The position numbers were made by a program, and so were the translations under genes. 64,000 bases of DNA from Rhodonellum psychrophilum GCM71 = DSM 17998 (GTDB lineage: Bacteria; Bacteroidota; Bacteroidia; Cytophagales; Cyclobacteriaceae), in the NCBI RefSeq assembly GCF_000381545.1, contig NZ_KB906674.1, positions 337,814 to 401,813 on the forward strand, written 5' to 3'. Positions within the stretch are counted from its first letter, which is position 1; the number at the start of each line of letters is the position of its first letter. The notes beneath the pieces are model-generated. The model was given only the letters and a program-made list of their open reading frames with translations. It had not been told where the DNA came from and did no database searches. Shown here one piece after another: positions 7,839-17,223 of this stretch.

Positions 7839-10766
7839 ATGCGAAAACTATTTGGAACGTTAATTTTCTTCTTTTTAACGTTTATTTTCTCCCAGGCCAT
7901 TGCGCAAGTTCGAGTACCTTTTCAAGAAAGAGCTTCTCAAAATAATCAAAGCAGGAAAACCTTTGAAATTAAAGGAGACTTTGTTTTGATAGGCAATACC
8001 AATTTGACGCTTCAAAACTATGGAGACAACTTGATGAATGATAATCTTCTAATATATGTGGATGTAGATGGGGATTCAAATACAATTAATTCATCCTCAG
8101 CTACATTAAAATTTTCAAATGAAAATGGAGCAAATACTGATTGTTCTCAAGTTTTATTCGCAGGTATGTATTGGTCTGGAAGGGGGCCTACTGAGGATGA
8201 ATTCGAAGTGTCAAAAGGATCCTGTATAAATAAAAAGCTGGATAGAAGGAAGGTAACATTAAAAGGACCAACAGGAATTACACAAACTTTTACAGCAAAA
8301 GCAAATGATATAAGGTACACTTACGGTTTGGATTTACCCAATGATTTGGGTCTTTTTGTTGGCTTTGTGGAAGTCACTGATTTCGTTAAAAATTCCGGTG
8401 AAGGAGAATATACTGTTGCTGATTTGGCAGCAATAGAAGGAACAAACTATCATTATGGAGGATGGTCAATGGTTGTGGTTTACGAGAATCCTTCGATGAT
8501 TAACAGAAGTATTACCGTATTTGATGGTTATGCATTTGTTCGGGGAAGTGTAGTTGCGGATTATACAATTCCGATCTCAGGATTTTCTACAGTCGATTCA
8601 GGTCCGGTAAGAATGAAATTGGGAGTCGCTGCAGGCGAAGGCGATGTAGCTGCTTTTGGAGATTACTTTGAAATAGAAAAAGAAGAAGGCTCTGGTAATT
8701 TTATAAGACTTTCTCATTCTGGGAATTCAATTAATAATTTTTTCAATTCAAGTATTTCCACAGGTGGAAATCTAAGGAATCCGCAATTGAAAAATAATAC
8801 GGGAATGGATATTTCCATTTTTGAAATTCCCAACGATAATAATGAAATTCTTAAGAATGGACAGACGGGCACTCGCTTTCGATATGGAACTGATGGGGAC
8901 GCATATGTTATATATAATATCATTACAGCAGTAGAGGCGAATGAGCCCCTTGTTGAAGGTTACCATTATATTACCCCTGATGCTAATGGAGAAATACCGG
9001 AAATTAAGCCATTGGATGAAATAGAACTGGAGGTTGAGATTAGGAATCTGGGACAAATTTCAATAGAAAAGGCTCTTTTAGAATTGAATATTCCTAATGG
9101 ACTTGAATTTGTTAGTGCAGAAACTGAATATTTTTTTTCAAATTCTTCCGGACAATTACCTGAATTCAGTAATGGGGTATTAAATTGGGAAATAGGTGAT
9201 TTGCCGATACCAAATTCAAAGGATCAAATTCTTGGAAAAATCGCATATAAAGTAAAGGTGACCGGACAATGCAATCTCCTAGTTCAATCTTGCGGACTTC
9301 CATTTGTCCTAGATGGTAATATTGTGGGGATCAATAGCATTACAGGTACCTCAATGGCTACCGCACCATTAAAAATTGGAGCAGATGAAGGAGGATCCTG
9401 TCTTGAATCACCTATTTATGGCCCTGTTTTGTTGGATGTATTAGCGGGCGAATATTTGATTCAAGAATGCGGTTTTGATCAAGCCAATTCTTTGATTTCA
9501 ATTTGCCAACCGGAAAGTAATTCTGTGGTGAACATTTCCAAATTTAATAGTTTATTTCCGGTTGGAACCAGATATTTCGATAGTTTCCCTGTTAGTGAGT
9601 CGACCATTGAATATGTAAATGAAATTCCATTCAATATAAGTCAAACCTATTTTGCAATTCCTTCCGATAACCCAAATTGTCCAAAAGAATTTGGCCTTCG
9701 GTCCGGGTTTTTCGATCTGGAGATAGAGATTGAAGAGGCAGGTTGTGGAGGAAGCATAACTGATCGATTGGTAACTTTCAATTCATTAAATCAAGATATT
9801 GCAGTTAGTTATGACTATTTGGATGGCAATGGATTTGTCCAAGACTACAGTAGATCGTTTCCAGTCGGTAAACACCAGGTAGTAGCGCAAAATTCTTTGG
9901 GGTGCAGTCAGGAACTTGAATTTGAAATTTTACCTCTGCAAAGTTTTACGGTAGATATTCAGAAAATTGGACAAAAAGGGATCTGCCCGGATTTCTCTGA
10001 TTTTGCGCTGTCAATTGCTATAGATTCCGAAATTGAGGATACTTTTTACCTTACAATTGAAGGAACAACAGGTGAGGGAGAATCATTTAATTTCACTAAT
10101 TCTAATTTATCCATCGGGACATTTGAGTTTAAAGAAATAGGTCCCGGGAACTACAATATTAGAGTTGAAAACACCGAAGGCTGTAGTCAATCTTCTAACT
10201 TAATTATTGAAAATGAGGATATAGCGTATTTGGAGGCGAATTTTGAATGGAAGAGTTCTAATATAAATCAAAGTGGATCGATAGAACCCAACGAAATAAT
10301 TTTGTTTGAAAATCTATCAATTGGAAGCGGTCAGTTGGACTTCACTTGGGATTTTGGAAATGGCGTTATGAGTTCTGAATTTTCCCCTATCCACAGTTAT
10401 ACTGAGCCAGGAAATTATGAGATCATATTATCAGTGAATTCAAGTGATGGCTGCTTTAAAGAAATTAAAAAAATCATTGAGGTAGGAGGGCCGGCATTAA
10501 GAGTCCCTGATGCATTTGCTCCCGACAAAAATGGCAGTAATGATTATTTTTTTCCAGTATTCAGACAAATTGAATCGTTGAAATTATGGGTTTTTGACCG
10601 ATGGGGAACTTTGATGTTTTATTCCGATTCGCTAACAGATAAAGGATGGGATGGAACAGTTAATGGGGTGAATTCTTCTCCAGGTATTTATGCGTATAAG
10701 GTGGAATATTGGGCCGTTGGTTCTCAGACGAAAGTGGTTTCAGGTTCATTCATGTTATTGAGGTAG
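7839..10766 (+). CDS. Large exported protein with type B type IX sorting domain
   Basis: The start chosen is ATG 7839, giving a clean signal peptide (MRKLFGTLIFFFLTFIFSQ, cleavage after AIAQ) and 975 residues; an ATG ten codons upstream only adds an odd leader. A DUF11-like repeat segment is visible about residues 380-480, then cysteine-containing beta repeats, a PKD domain (about 810-890, LDFTWDFGNGVMSSEFSP) and the C-terminal gliding-motility/CHU_C type B sorting domain (PDAFAPDKNGSNDYF ... VFDRWG). Such proteins are exported by the type IX system and displayed or shed as adhesins. AT-rich codon use relative to the core genes suggests an accessory gene. Confidence 0.88.
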   Translation: MRKLFGTLIFFFLTFIFSQAIAQVRVPFQERASQNNQSRKTFEIKGDFVLIGNTNLTLQNYGDNLMNDNLLIYVDVDGDSNTINSSSATLKFSNENGANTDCSQVLFAGMYWSGRGPTEDEFEVSKGSCINKKLDRRKVTLKGPTGITQTFTAKANDIRYTYGLDLPNDLGLFVGFVEVTDFVKNSGEGEYTVADLAAIEGTNYHYGGWSMVVVYENPSMINRSITVFDGYAFVRGSVVADYTIPISGFSTVDSGPVRMKLGVAAGEGDVAAFGDYFEIEKEEGSGNFIRLSHSGNSINNFFNSSISTGGNLRNPQLKNNTGMDISIFEIPNDNNEILKNGQTGTRFRYGTDGDAYVIYNIITAVEANEPLVEGYHYITPDANGEIPEIKPLDEIELEVEIRNLGQISIEKALLELNIPNGLEFVSAETEYFFSNSSGQLPEFSNGVLNWEIGDLPIPNSKDQILGKIAYKVKVTGQCNLLVQSCGLPFVLDGNIVGINSITGTSMATAPLKIGADEGGSCLESPIYGPVLLDVLAGEYLIQECGFDQANSLISICQPESNSVVNISKFNSLFPVGTRYFDSFPVSESTIEYVNEIPFNISQTYFAIPSDNPNCPKEFGLRSGFFDLEIEIEEAGCGGSITDRLVTFNSLNQDIAVSYDYLDGNGFVQDYSRSFPVGKHQVVAQNSLGCSQELEFEILPLQSFTVDIQKIGQKGICPDFSDFALSIAIDSEIEDTFYLTIEGTTGEGESFNFTNSNLSIGTFEFKEIGPGNYNIRVENTEGCSQSSNLIIENEDIAYLEANFEWKSSNINQSGSIEPNEIILFENLSIGSGQLDFTWDFGNGVMSSEFSPIHSYTEPGNYEIILSVNSSDGCFKEIKKIIEVGGPALRVPDAFAPDKNGSNDYFFPVFRQIESLKLWVFDRWGTLMFYSDSLTDKGWDGTVNGVNSSPGIYAYKVEYWAVGSQTKVVSGSFMLLR

Positions 10767-10810
10767 GTCAAACGCTGAATTGTAGCGCTTAAATTATACT
10801 TCGTCAATCG

Positions 10811-11023
10811 TCATTCAAGGCATTCTCTAAACTCCAGAATATCCCCCGGCTGGCAGTGCAGCGCCTGACAGATCGCCTCCAGCGTGCTGAACCGAATGGC
10901 TTTGGCTTTGCCGGTCTTGAGAATGGAAAGGTTGGAGAGCGTGATATCTACTTTCTCAGAAAGCTCATTGAGGGACATTTTCCGCTTGGCCATCATGACA
11001 TCTAAATTGACTATTATTGGCAT
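10811..11023 (-). CDS. XRE-family helix-turn-helix regulator (70 residues)
   Basis: The whole protein is a Cro/C1-type HTH: LNELSEKVDITLSNLSILKTG forms the two DNA-binding helices, followed by FSTLEAICQALHCQPGDIL. Small regulators of this type (YozG-like) commonly follow DUF2975 membrane proteins. It starts 3 nt after the stop of the upstream DUF2975 gene, so it is the last gene of that operon and may autoregulate it. Confidence 0.9.
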   Translation of the reverse strand: MPIIVNLDVMMAKRKMSLNELSEKVDITLSNLSILKTGKAKAIRFSTLEAICQALHCQPGDILEFRECLE

Positions 11024-11026
11024 GAT

Positions 11027-11782
11027 TTAGATGGTTAAGGACTGTTCTTCTTTTAATTTGATTCCTTCACTGAAGGCTTGGGTGATCAGTAATAAGAAAA
11101 GTGAAGCAATCACGTAAGTCCAATTGAAATCCAAAGCAGAATCAATATTGATTGGAAATTCGCTAAAGCTATTGTTTAATTTCTTAAAGATATGCCATTG
11201 AGCTCCATAGTCAATCAAACTGTATCCAATAGCGATATAAGAAATAATCCGTATATATGTGATGTTAGCATGAACGAAGAAATGTCCTTTATCACAGTTT
11301 CTCAGGAATCTTATAGTTATAAAAATGGCAAATAATAGGATTGCTGCCGCCAAAAAGAAGTAAAACTTTCCAAATGTGATTGCAGCCTGAATACTTGAAT
11401 ATGAAATTGGAATATACAAATAGCTTTCTGAGTCTGGCATTGTGTAAAAATTTTCCTGTAGTAATACAGGGTAATCTACATCCTTTTCCGCGACTTGCGC
11501 TTCTGCAGAATTAGTTAGGAATTTCTTTTGAAGTTTTAAAAAATAGCTGTCTACTAATAACACGCCATTTTTGATTCGGAAATAGTACTCCACATTCAAG
11601 TTCATGGGCAGCTCGAACTTATTGGTAGTGCTTTTGGAAACCACACCCTCTAAACTTCCTTTTTCAGCTTCTTCAGCATCGAATTCAGTTTGAAAAAAAA
11701 CCGCTCCCAAAATACTAAGGGCTATGATTGATGACACAAAACTGATATATGCAATCCAGAGTAATACTTTAGTTGTTTTCAT
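11027..11782 (-). CDS. DUF2975 membrane protein
   Basis: This 251-residue protein has four predicted membrane spans: about 6-29, 137-160, 174-194 and 220-240. The last span is followed by the short polar tail EGIKLKEEQSLTI, a form typical of DUF2975 proteins. A roughly 100-residue extracytoplasmic segment lies between spans 1 and 2. Function is unknown; linkage to an XRE regulator is a recurrent feature of the family. It is the second gene of a three-gene minus-strand operon. Confidence 0.8.
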   Translation of the reverse strand: MKTTKVLLWIAYISFVSSIIALSILGAVFFQTEFDAEEAEKGSLEGVVSKSTTNKFELPMNLNVEYYFRIKNGVLLVDSYFLKLQKKFLTNSAEAQVAEKDVDYPVLLQENFYTMPDSESYLYIPISYSSIQAAITFGKFYFFLAAAILLFAIFITIRFLRNCDKGHFFVHANITYIRIISYIAIGYSLIDYGAQWHIFKKLNNSFSEFPINIDSALDFNWTYVIASLFLLLITQAFSEGIKLKEEQSLTI

Positions 11783-11820
11783 AAAAAACTGTCTTTTTTT
11801 AATAATCGAAGTAGAAAGGC

Positions 11821-12357
11821 TTAGACTGTGAGTTCATTTTCAGACTGCAATTCCATCCCTTTTTTGAAAATTTGTGCGATCACAAAAACCACCGCAGCCA
11901 TCATCAAAAAGGCTGAATAGTCATTCCAATATTCCCAGGCATTTTCGACTGGATAACCTCTTTTGGCTAACTGCTGGTTGAATCGGTGTGCAATTGTACC
12001 GAGTATTCCAACTGAGAAAATGTAGTAGCTGATCTTTGAAATCAGATTGGAAATCTCAATGCTGAATGGCTTATCCAATTTTAAATGCTCAAAAATCTGT
12101 GTGATCAGAAAAAAAGTGTAAGCTTTCAATGCAGTGATGCCGATCGCCAAACTGAAAAGCATTCCGAAATAGATTTCATTCTGAGTAAATAGCTCAGATA
12201 GATCCAAAATCAGGTAAAGGTATTTCACCTCGAAGATATGAAACTGGATGAATGCGTAATTGAAAATCAGGGTTCCCGTCTGGATGCAAAGGCCAATGAA
12301 GATGATCCATGAGATCACGTGTAGGAACTTGATGACGAGGTCGGTTTTAGGAGACAT
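11821..12357 (-). CDS. DUF2975 membrane protein, short paralogue
   Basis: The 178-residue protein starts at the ATG at 12357 (MSPKTDLVIKFLHVISW). Four hydrophobic spans are visible, and it ends with KKGMELQSENELTV, closely like the tail of its downstream neighbour, which marks the two as paralogues. The open frame continues upstream to 12735, but that extension is antisense to a decayed ATPase gene and is not believed. Gap to the next gene is 38 nt. Function unknown. Confidence 0.8.
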   Translation of the reverse strand: MSPKTDLVIKFLHVISWIIFIGLCIQTGTLIFNYAFIQFHIFEVKYLYLILDLSELFTQNEIYFGMLFSLAIGITALKAYTFFLITQIFEHLKLDKPFSIEISNLISKISYYIFSVGILGTIAHRFNQQLAKRGYPVENAWEYWNDYSAFLMMAAVVFVIAQIFKKGMELQSENELTV

Positions 12358-12498
12358 AGCCTGTTGAGTTTGAATTTGATATCTCAAACATCGGTAAATA
12401 TTTATTGAAAAACAATAAATAATAATTGAATAAAGAAATTTGTAACTACTCAGCTTCTTTTTAATTAACCGTAGTACAAGTTTTAGGTGTGCAATAGG

Positions 12499-13292
12499 GC
12501 TTCTTTTTGAAGGCAGTTGTCTATGGAGTTGTTTCCCTTTTCTTACCAAGAGTTTGTCGCTTTTACCAATCGTGTAGCCTCTCAGGAATCTCTTGAAGAA
12601 TACTAAAAAATTGGCGGTATTCCTGAGTTTGTCAAAAGTCAAAATGAGTTGATCATAATTGCTTTGTTGGATGATATTTTGGTGAAAGATATCGCCGTCC
12701 GTCATGGAATTAGAGACGTGGCCTCGTTGAAGCAACTCGCACTTTATTTGATGATTAATCTAGGGGTGCCTACATCCGCCAATAAACTTACAGGTATGTT
12801 TGGGATTAAATCGGCGGTGACGATTTTGGACTTTTTCTCCTATTTCCAAGATGCCTACCTGATTGATTTTGTACCCCAATTCAGCTATTCACTCAAAGCC
12901 CAAAATCGTAATCCTAAAAAAGTCTATGCCATGGATATGGGTTTAGTCACTGCTATCTCTACTTCCTTTTCAGAAAACTTGGGTAGAAAATTAGAAAATC
13001 TGGTTTACCTCCATCTCCGCCGCAAGTACACCTCCATTCATTTTTTCAAGGAAAAAGGAGAGTGTGATTTTCTGGTATCACAAAAGGAAAAGTATCCCAT
13101 GCTATTCAGGTATGTTATCATGTCTCTGATGAAAATTTCACGAGGGAATATGCGGGCCTGATTCAGGCCATGGATTTTTTCAATCTTGATAAAGGCGTGA
13201 TTGTAACTGAAAATCATAGCGATCGATTTGAAGAAAACGGGAAGGTGGTGGGGCTAATTCCAGCCTTTGAGTTTCTTAAGCTAAATCTTTGA
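12499..13292 (+). pseudogene. Broken DUF4143-type AAA ATPase gene
   Basis: Only the C-terminal half of an AAA_14/DUF4143 ATPase remains. The frame reads RQLSMELFPFSYQEFVAF, meets an in-frame TAA at 12604 (EEY*KIGGIPEFV), then runs through ALLDDILVKDIAVRHGIRD and the DUF4143 nuclease-like segment (YAMDMGLV, ENLVYLHLRR, GECDFLV). Near 13098 a frameshift occurs, and the family end continues in another frame (HAIQVCYHVSDENF ... FEFLKLNL) to TGA 13290-13292. The N-terminal Walker region is missing. Three independent lesions make it a clear pseudogene. Confidence 0.88.
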
Positions 13293-13353
13293 TTGAGTTT
13301 TGAAAAATATTACAGTGGGGAATTAGCAGAAACACCAATATTTGTTCTGACCA

Positions 13354-14223
13354 CTATTTTTTGACTGCCGATAAGATGATCCACCAGGCATTGTCGGTAT
13401 AAAACACTTTTTCATATTGGATTTCCATGCCGGCTTGTCTGGCGAAGTGGGGGTAGGGATGGCTGAAGTTGAATTCATAGCCGTCTACTTTGGAGTGCTT
13501 TTCTTTCTTTGGATCAAAGCCATCTGCAATGGGCTCAAACACCACAAGGCCTGCAGGGGCATGCTGCGTCATGGAATCAAGCATATTGTTGACCTGGTCC
13601 TCATTGAAATACTCCAAAACCCCTCCGTAGGTGACGTAAACCGTGTTTGTACTGGAATTTTTCTTGAGCCATTCTATAGCGTCTCCGGCATGGAATTCAA
13701 GTCGGGGATTGTGTTCGTATTTCGCTTTGTTCAATTCAATCTGTCCTGCACTGATGTCAATCCCTATAAATTTATCAATCATGGGGAATTTTTCTGAAAA
13801 ATAATTGAGGAATTTTCCAGTTCCGCAGCCGATCTCTACCAAGGTTTTGAAAGCAGACTTGTCAAGGAGCTTGTCGAAACTTTTCATCAGGTAGGGTTCT
13901 ACCTCCATCAACAATTCCTCCGTGGACTCATATGCGCTAAAACCAGAGGTTTTGGCCCAGATCTGCTGGTGTAATTTCGCGAGATGGTCCACATCTTGTG
14001 ATTTTTTCAAATTGTTCACCAAGCTTGCCAATGCCGCCCTTTCATACCGGTCTTTCGGGTAGTGGCCTGAAAAAAATTTATCTTTCAATCCGGGTTTTAA
14101 AAGCAACATCAATTGTCCTGCTCCGATTTTTGCCCACTTCCGGAATTTGGTGTCGGGGATTCCTACTGGGAAATCCCATACGATTGGCGGTTTTTGTGCT
14201 GAAGAAACAGTGTTTTTTTCCAT
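13354..14223 (-). CDS. Class I SAM-dependent methyltransferase
   Basis: The protein carries the SAM-binding motif LVEIGCGTGKFLNYF near residue 135 and an acidic strand-2 residue in IGIDISAGQ, with a typical Rossmann order through VYVTYGGVLEY and LVVFEP. About 110 residues precede the domain, so the substrate is not indicated. The start is ATG 14223 (MEKNTVSS); an alternative start three codons earlier is possible. No signal peptide. It stands alone, with a pseudogene downstream and a long non-coding stretch upstream. Confidence 0.8.
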   Translation of the reverse strand: MEKNTVSSAQKPPIVWDFPVGIPDTKFRKWAKIGAGQLMLLLKPGLKDKFFSGHYPKDRYERAALASLVNNLKKSQDVDHLAKLHQQIWAKTSGFSAYESTEELLMEVEPYLMKSFDKLLDKSAFKTLVEIGCGTGKFLNYFSEKFPMIDKFIGIDISAGQIELNKAKYEHNPRLEFHAGDAIEWLKKNSSTNTVYVTYGGVLEYFNEDQVNNMLDSMTQHAPAGLVVFEPIADGFDPKKEKHSKVDGYEFNFSHPYPHFARQAGMEIQYEKVFYTDNAWWIILSAVKK

Positions 14224-14232
14224 GGTTATCAT

Positions 14233-14554
14233 AAAAACGGTGTTTAAAGAGATTTCTGTCCAAAGGATTCAGATAAATAATGCCATTAATTTAATGAAAA
14301 TCATTTGAATAATTTATTGCCCATAAAGTTAATTTTTATTTATAAGTATAATTATTTGTTTTATAAATAATGTTTTGTGTATATCCTCAGTATTACCAGT
14401 AAATGCCAAAGTTCAGAAGGTCCTTGCCGGAAACCATAATGGGAGGCTTCTTCCGTAAGATGATCATGGATTGTTTTGTGTTTTTAAACCCGAATTCTAA
14501 GACAGCGGAAAAGTAACGTAGGGCATCTAACTTGAAGTAAGTCAGATGGAAATA
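14233..14554. other. Non-coding stretch upstream of the methyltransferase
   Basis: AT-rich at first (to about 14400), then less so. It probably contains the methyltransferase promoter on the minus strand, but no convincing TTG/TAnnTTTG pair was found. No gene is supported. Confidence 0.5.
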
Positions 14555-14700
14555 TGCATGAGGCTGCCCAATAGGCCTCTAACGACAAGAAAATCGCACC
14601 AATTGGATAATAATGCATAGTCAAAAACAGTAAAAAACCGGCTGATAAATGAGCAACTTCAGGTCGGAATAGAATTGATCATGCATAAAACGGGTTAAAT
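14555..14700 (+). repeat. Dispersed non-coding repeat, copy 1
   Basis: This stretch aligns with 60176-60340 over its length. Shared landmarks in order are AGGCT..CC.AATAGG, ACAAGAAAATC, TTGGATAAT, CATAGTC/TATAGTC, CTGAT, the 20-nt identical block CAGGTCGGAATAGAATTGAT, and CATAAAA.GGGTT. It has no open frame. Strand is arbitrary. Confidence 0.75.
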
Positions 14701-14721
14701 CTTCTACCTGTTTCACCTGAA

Positions 14722-14890
14722 ATATGGATTCAGTTTTCCAATAAGGGTGGAAACTGCAAGAAAATCAGGCCATTTGAAGAATATGCCTTGGGGCCGATAA
14801 GGTGAAATCAAAATCGGTTGACAGTGTTCCGATTGGTAGACAATTGTTAGCTGGAGTGGAATTGTAAGGCAAAACACGGGTTGAGCTTTA
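14722..14890 (+). repeat. Dispersed non-coding repeat, copy 2 (diverged)
   Basis: It lies directly after copy 1 in the same orientation. Landmarks shared with the copy near 60.2 kb are GCAAGAAAATCAG, ATTTG, CCGATAAGGTGAAATCAAAA, CAATTGTTAG, GAATTG and CACGGGTT, but the central block is more diverged than in copy 1. Confidence 0.6.
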
Positions 14891-15186
14891 GCTGGTCTTG
14901 CCCAGTGTACAAAAGATCGGGAGGCACAGACATACTGGCAGTAAACATTCCTTAAATGGTAAAAAACAAATTTATAAATACACTATTTCAATAATCGGGA
15001 GGCTTTATCATTTTAAATCTTTATTTGCCTTCCCATGGTATAGTTATTGCTTAAATTGGGCCGGAAGGCATTTTTGATCATTTTCCAAAATATTCTGTTC
15101 CTTCCTTTCTCCAATTGTTTTGAGACTTCTTTCCTGAATTTCAATGAAAATAGTCAAAAAAACAGCTTAATAAAATTCAAAAAAGC
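14891..15186. other. Non-coding leader region before argB
   Basis: About 300 bases between the repeats and argB. It should hold the promoter of the arginine operon; no consensus pair and no clear arginine-responsive operator could be assigned. A short frame starting at 15047 has no support. Confidence 0.45.
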
Positions 15187-16011
15187 ATGCAAACCAAAAA
15201 ACTTCTCATCAAGTATGGTGGGAATGCAATGACCAACCAATCTCTGAAAAGTGAAATCGCAAAACAGGTGTTGGCACTCAGCGATGAAGGATATCAGGTA
15301 ATTCTGGTCCACGGTGGAGGCCCCTTTATCAACAAGGCCTTAAGATCCGCCGATATCCAATCGGAATTTTTTGATGGTCAACGCAAAACCACTTCCGAAG
15401 CTTTTCTTCATATAGAAAAAACCCTAATCGGGGAAGTCAATACAGATCTTGTCGGTATTTTTAATCAAGCGGGGCTCAAAGCCGTGGGGCTTTCCGGTAA
15501 GGACGGCAACTCGGTCACCGCCGTCAAATATGATCACGAATCTAAGGATGGTAAAGGGAATCCAATCCATGTGGATCTCGGACAAGTAGGACGGGTTGAT
15601 ACAGTGGACACCAGCTTGTTGGATTTGTTGTTAAGTGGGGGTTTCACACCTATCATGACCTGTATCGCCAACGACAAGGATGGGACGGGATACAATATCA
15701 ATGGGGATACTTTTGCCGGCCAAATCGCTGCGGCTTTAAAAGTGGACCAATATATCCTTCTCACCGATGTGGACGGGCTTTTTTCTGATTATCCAGATCC
15801 CAAATCCATTATCCGGGAACTCCGACTTTCAGATCTTTCCCAACATTACGGTTCCACGATCCAAGGCGGGATGATCCCGAAGATAAAATCCTGTGAAGAA
15901 GCCGTTGTGGCTGGAGTCAGGAAAGCGGTAATCCTCAATGGAACCCAGCCTGACCAGCTTCGCAGGTATATCCTTGAAAATGAATCTTTAGGAACCACTT
16001 TGACCCCGTAA
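15187..16011 (+). CDS. argB: Acetylglutamate kinase
   Basis: Catalyses phosphorylation of N-acetyl-L-glutamate, step two of arginine synthesis. The amino-acid kinase fold is clear: IKYGGNAM at the N-terminus (catalytic Lys), VHGGGPFIN, GLSGKDGN, and the nucleotide-binding LLTDVDGLF plus GGMIPKI. At 274 residues it is of normal length. It opens a four-gene cluster argB-argD-argC-argJ with gaps of 3 nt or overlaps. The specificity for acetyl rather than succinyl substrate is inferred from the presence of argJ. Confidence 0.94.
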   Translation: MQTKKLLIKYGGNAMTNQSLKSEIAKQVLALSDEGYQVILVHGGGPFINKALRSADIQSEFFDGQRKTTSEAFLHIEKTLIGEVNTDLVGIFNQAGLKAVGLSGKDGNSVTAVKYDHESKDGKGNPIHVDLGQVGRVDTVDTSLLDLLLSGGFTPIMTCIANDKDGTGYNINGDTFAGQIAAALKVDQYILLTDVDGLFSDYPDPKSIIRELRLSDLSQHYGSTIQGGMIPKIKSCEEAVVAGVRKAVILNGTQPDQLRRYILENESLGTTLTP

Positions 16012-16014
16012 TCC

Positions 16015-17223
16015 ATGCAGATAAGCAATCAGGTACTACACGAAATAGATCAGGAAAACTATCTCCCAACCTTTAAAAGATTTCCTTTGGCCTTTATCAA
16101 AGGAAAAGGAAGCAGGCTTTGGGATGCCGATGGAAAGGAATATATCGATATGCTCGCGGGCATTGCAGTGAACAGCGTGGGGCATTGTCATCCCAAAGTC
16201 GTGAAAGCCATTCAGGAGCAAGCGGCGGAATTGATGCATATTTCCAATTTTTTCGTCAGTCCACCGCAAGTGGCCCTGAGTGAGTTGTTGGTGAAGATTT
16301 CCGGAATGGACAGGGTGTTTCTGACCAATAGTGGTGCGGAATCCGTGGAAGGAGCGATCAAGATTGCCCGTAGATATGCCCACAAAATTGGGAAAGGGGG
16401 GCAGGTAATTTCCATGTTGAATTCTTTTCATGGTAGGACCTTGGCCACCATCGCAACTGGCCAAGCCAAATACCAACAGGGTTTTGAGCCTATTCCAGGC
16501 GGGTTTTCCCAAGCGCCATTCAATGATTTGGAGGCGATCAAGAATCTTCTGAGCCGAGAAACGGCGGCAATTATCCTCGAACCCATTCAAGGGGAAGGTG
16601 GGATTGTTCCGGCGGAAATGGAATATCTGAAATCGCTGAGAACCCTCTGCGATGAAAACGATGTACTCCTGATTTTTGATGAAATACAGAGTGGTATCGG
16701 CAGGACGGGGAATTGGTTTGCAAAAGACCATTATGGTGTGCAACCCGATATCATGACCTTAGCCAAAGGCTTGGGAGGTGGAGTTCCCATTGGCGCTTTC
16801 CTCTGCAATGAAAAAGTGAGCTCCGCTATTCAGTTTGGCGATCATGGCACCACCTTCGGAGGCAATCCTCTTATGGCTGCAGCTTCATTGGCTACACTCC
16901 AAGTGATCTCGGAAGAAAAGCTCTGCGAAGCAGCTACCCAAAAGGGAGAATGGCTGAAATCGGCTTTTATGAAGCTTCAGAAAAGATACCCCTCCATTTT
17001 GGAAATCAGAGGACTTGGGCTTATGCTCGGGGTGCAGTTTGACAAGCCTGCAGCCCCTTTGGTAAAATCCCTGATGGAAAAAGGAGTGATCGCCAACGCC
17101 ACTGCCGATTCGGTCCTGCGCTTGGTCCCACCATTGAACATCGATCAGAAGGATCTGGAAACAGTTCTTCTCAAAATCGAGGAAGTTTTGGAACAACAAT
17201 TAAAAGATGAAAAGAATGGATAA
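16015..17223 (+). CDS. argD: Acetylornithine aminotransferase (class III PLP)
   Basis: A 402-residue class III aminotransferase that uses glutamate to aminate N-acetylglutamate semialdehyde. Visible motifs: SGAESVEGAIKIARRY (PLP phosphate contact), FHGRT, EPIQGEGG, FDEIQSGIGRTG, and the PLP lysine in TLAKGLGGG at residue 251. Its position between argB and argC fixes the role, although ornithine aminotransferases share these motifs. It begins 3 nt after argB and overlaps argC. Confidence 0.92.
   Translation: MQISNQVLHEIDQENYLPTFKRFPLAFIKGKGSRLWDADGKEYIDMLAGIAVNSVGHCHPKVVKAIQEQAAELMHISNFFVSPPQVALSELLVKISGMDRVFLTNSGAESVEGAIKIARRYAHKIGKGGQVISMLNSFHGRTLATIATGQAKYQQGFEPIPGGFSQAPFNDLEAIKNLLSRETAAIILEPIQGEGGIVPAEMEYLKSLRTLCDENDVLLIFDEIQSGIGRTGNWFAKDHYGVQPDIMTLAKGLGGGVPIGAFLCNEKVSSAIQFGDHGTTFGGNPLMAAASLATLQVISEEKLCEAATQKGEWLKSAFMKLQKRYPSILEIRGLGLMLGVQFDKPAAPLVKSLMEKGVIANATADSVLRLVPPLNIDQKDLETVLLKIEEVLEQQLKDEKNG

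Noticed and set aside
12358-12735. N-terminal extension of the short DUF2975 protein
   Set aside because: The extension is basic and antisense to the ATPase pseudogene; the membrane domain starts naturally at ATG 12357.
14555-14890. CRISPR array or insertion sequence
   Set aside because: Units are about 150 nt, diverged, without short identical repeats, spacers, cas genes, transposase or terminal inverted repeats.
15047-15232. Short frame before argB
   Set aside because: Phe/Asn-rich, overlaps argB in another frame, no support.
16036-16743. Minus-strand open frame of 235 codons
   Set aside because: Mirror of argD on the opposite strand; no domain and no start signals.
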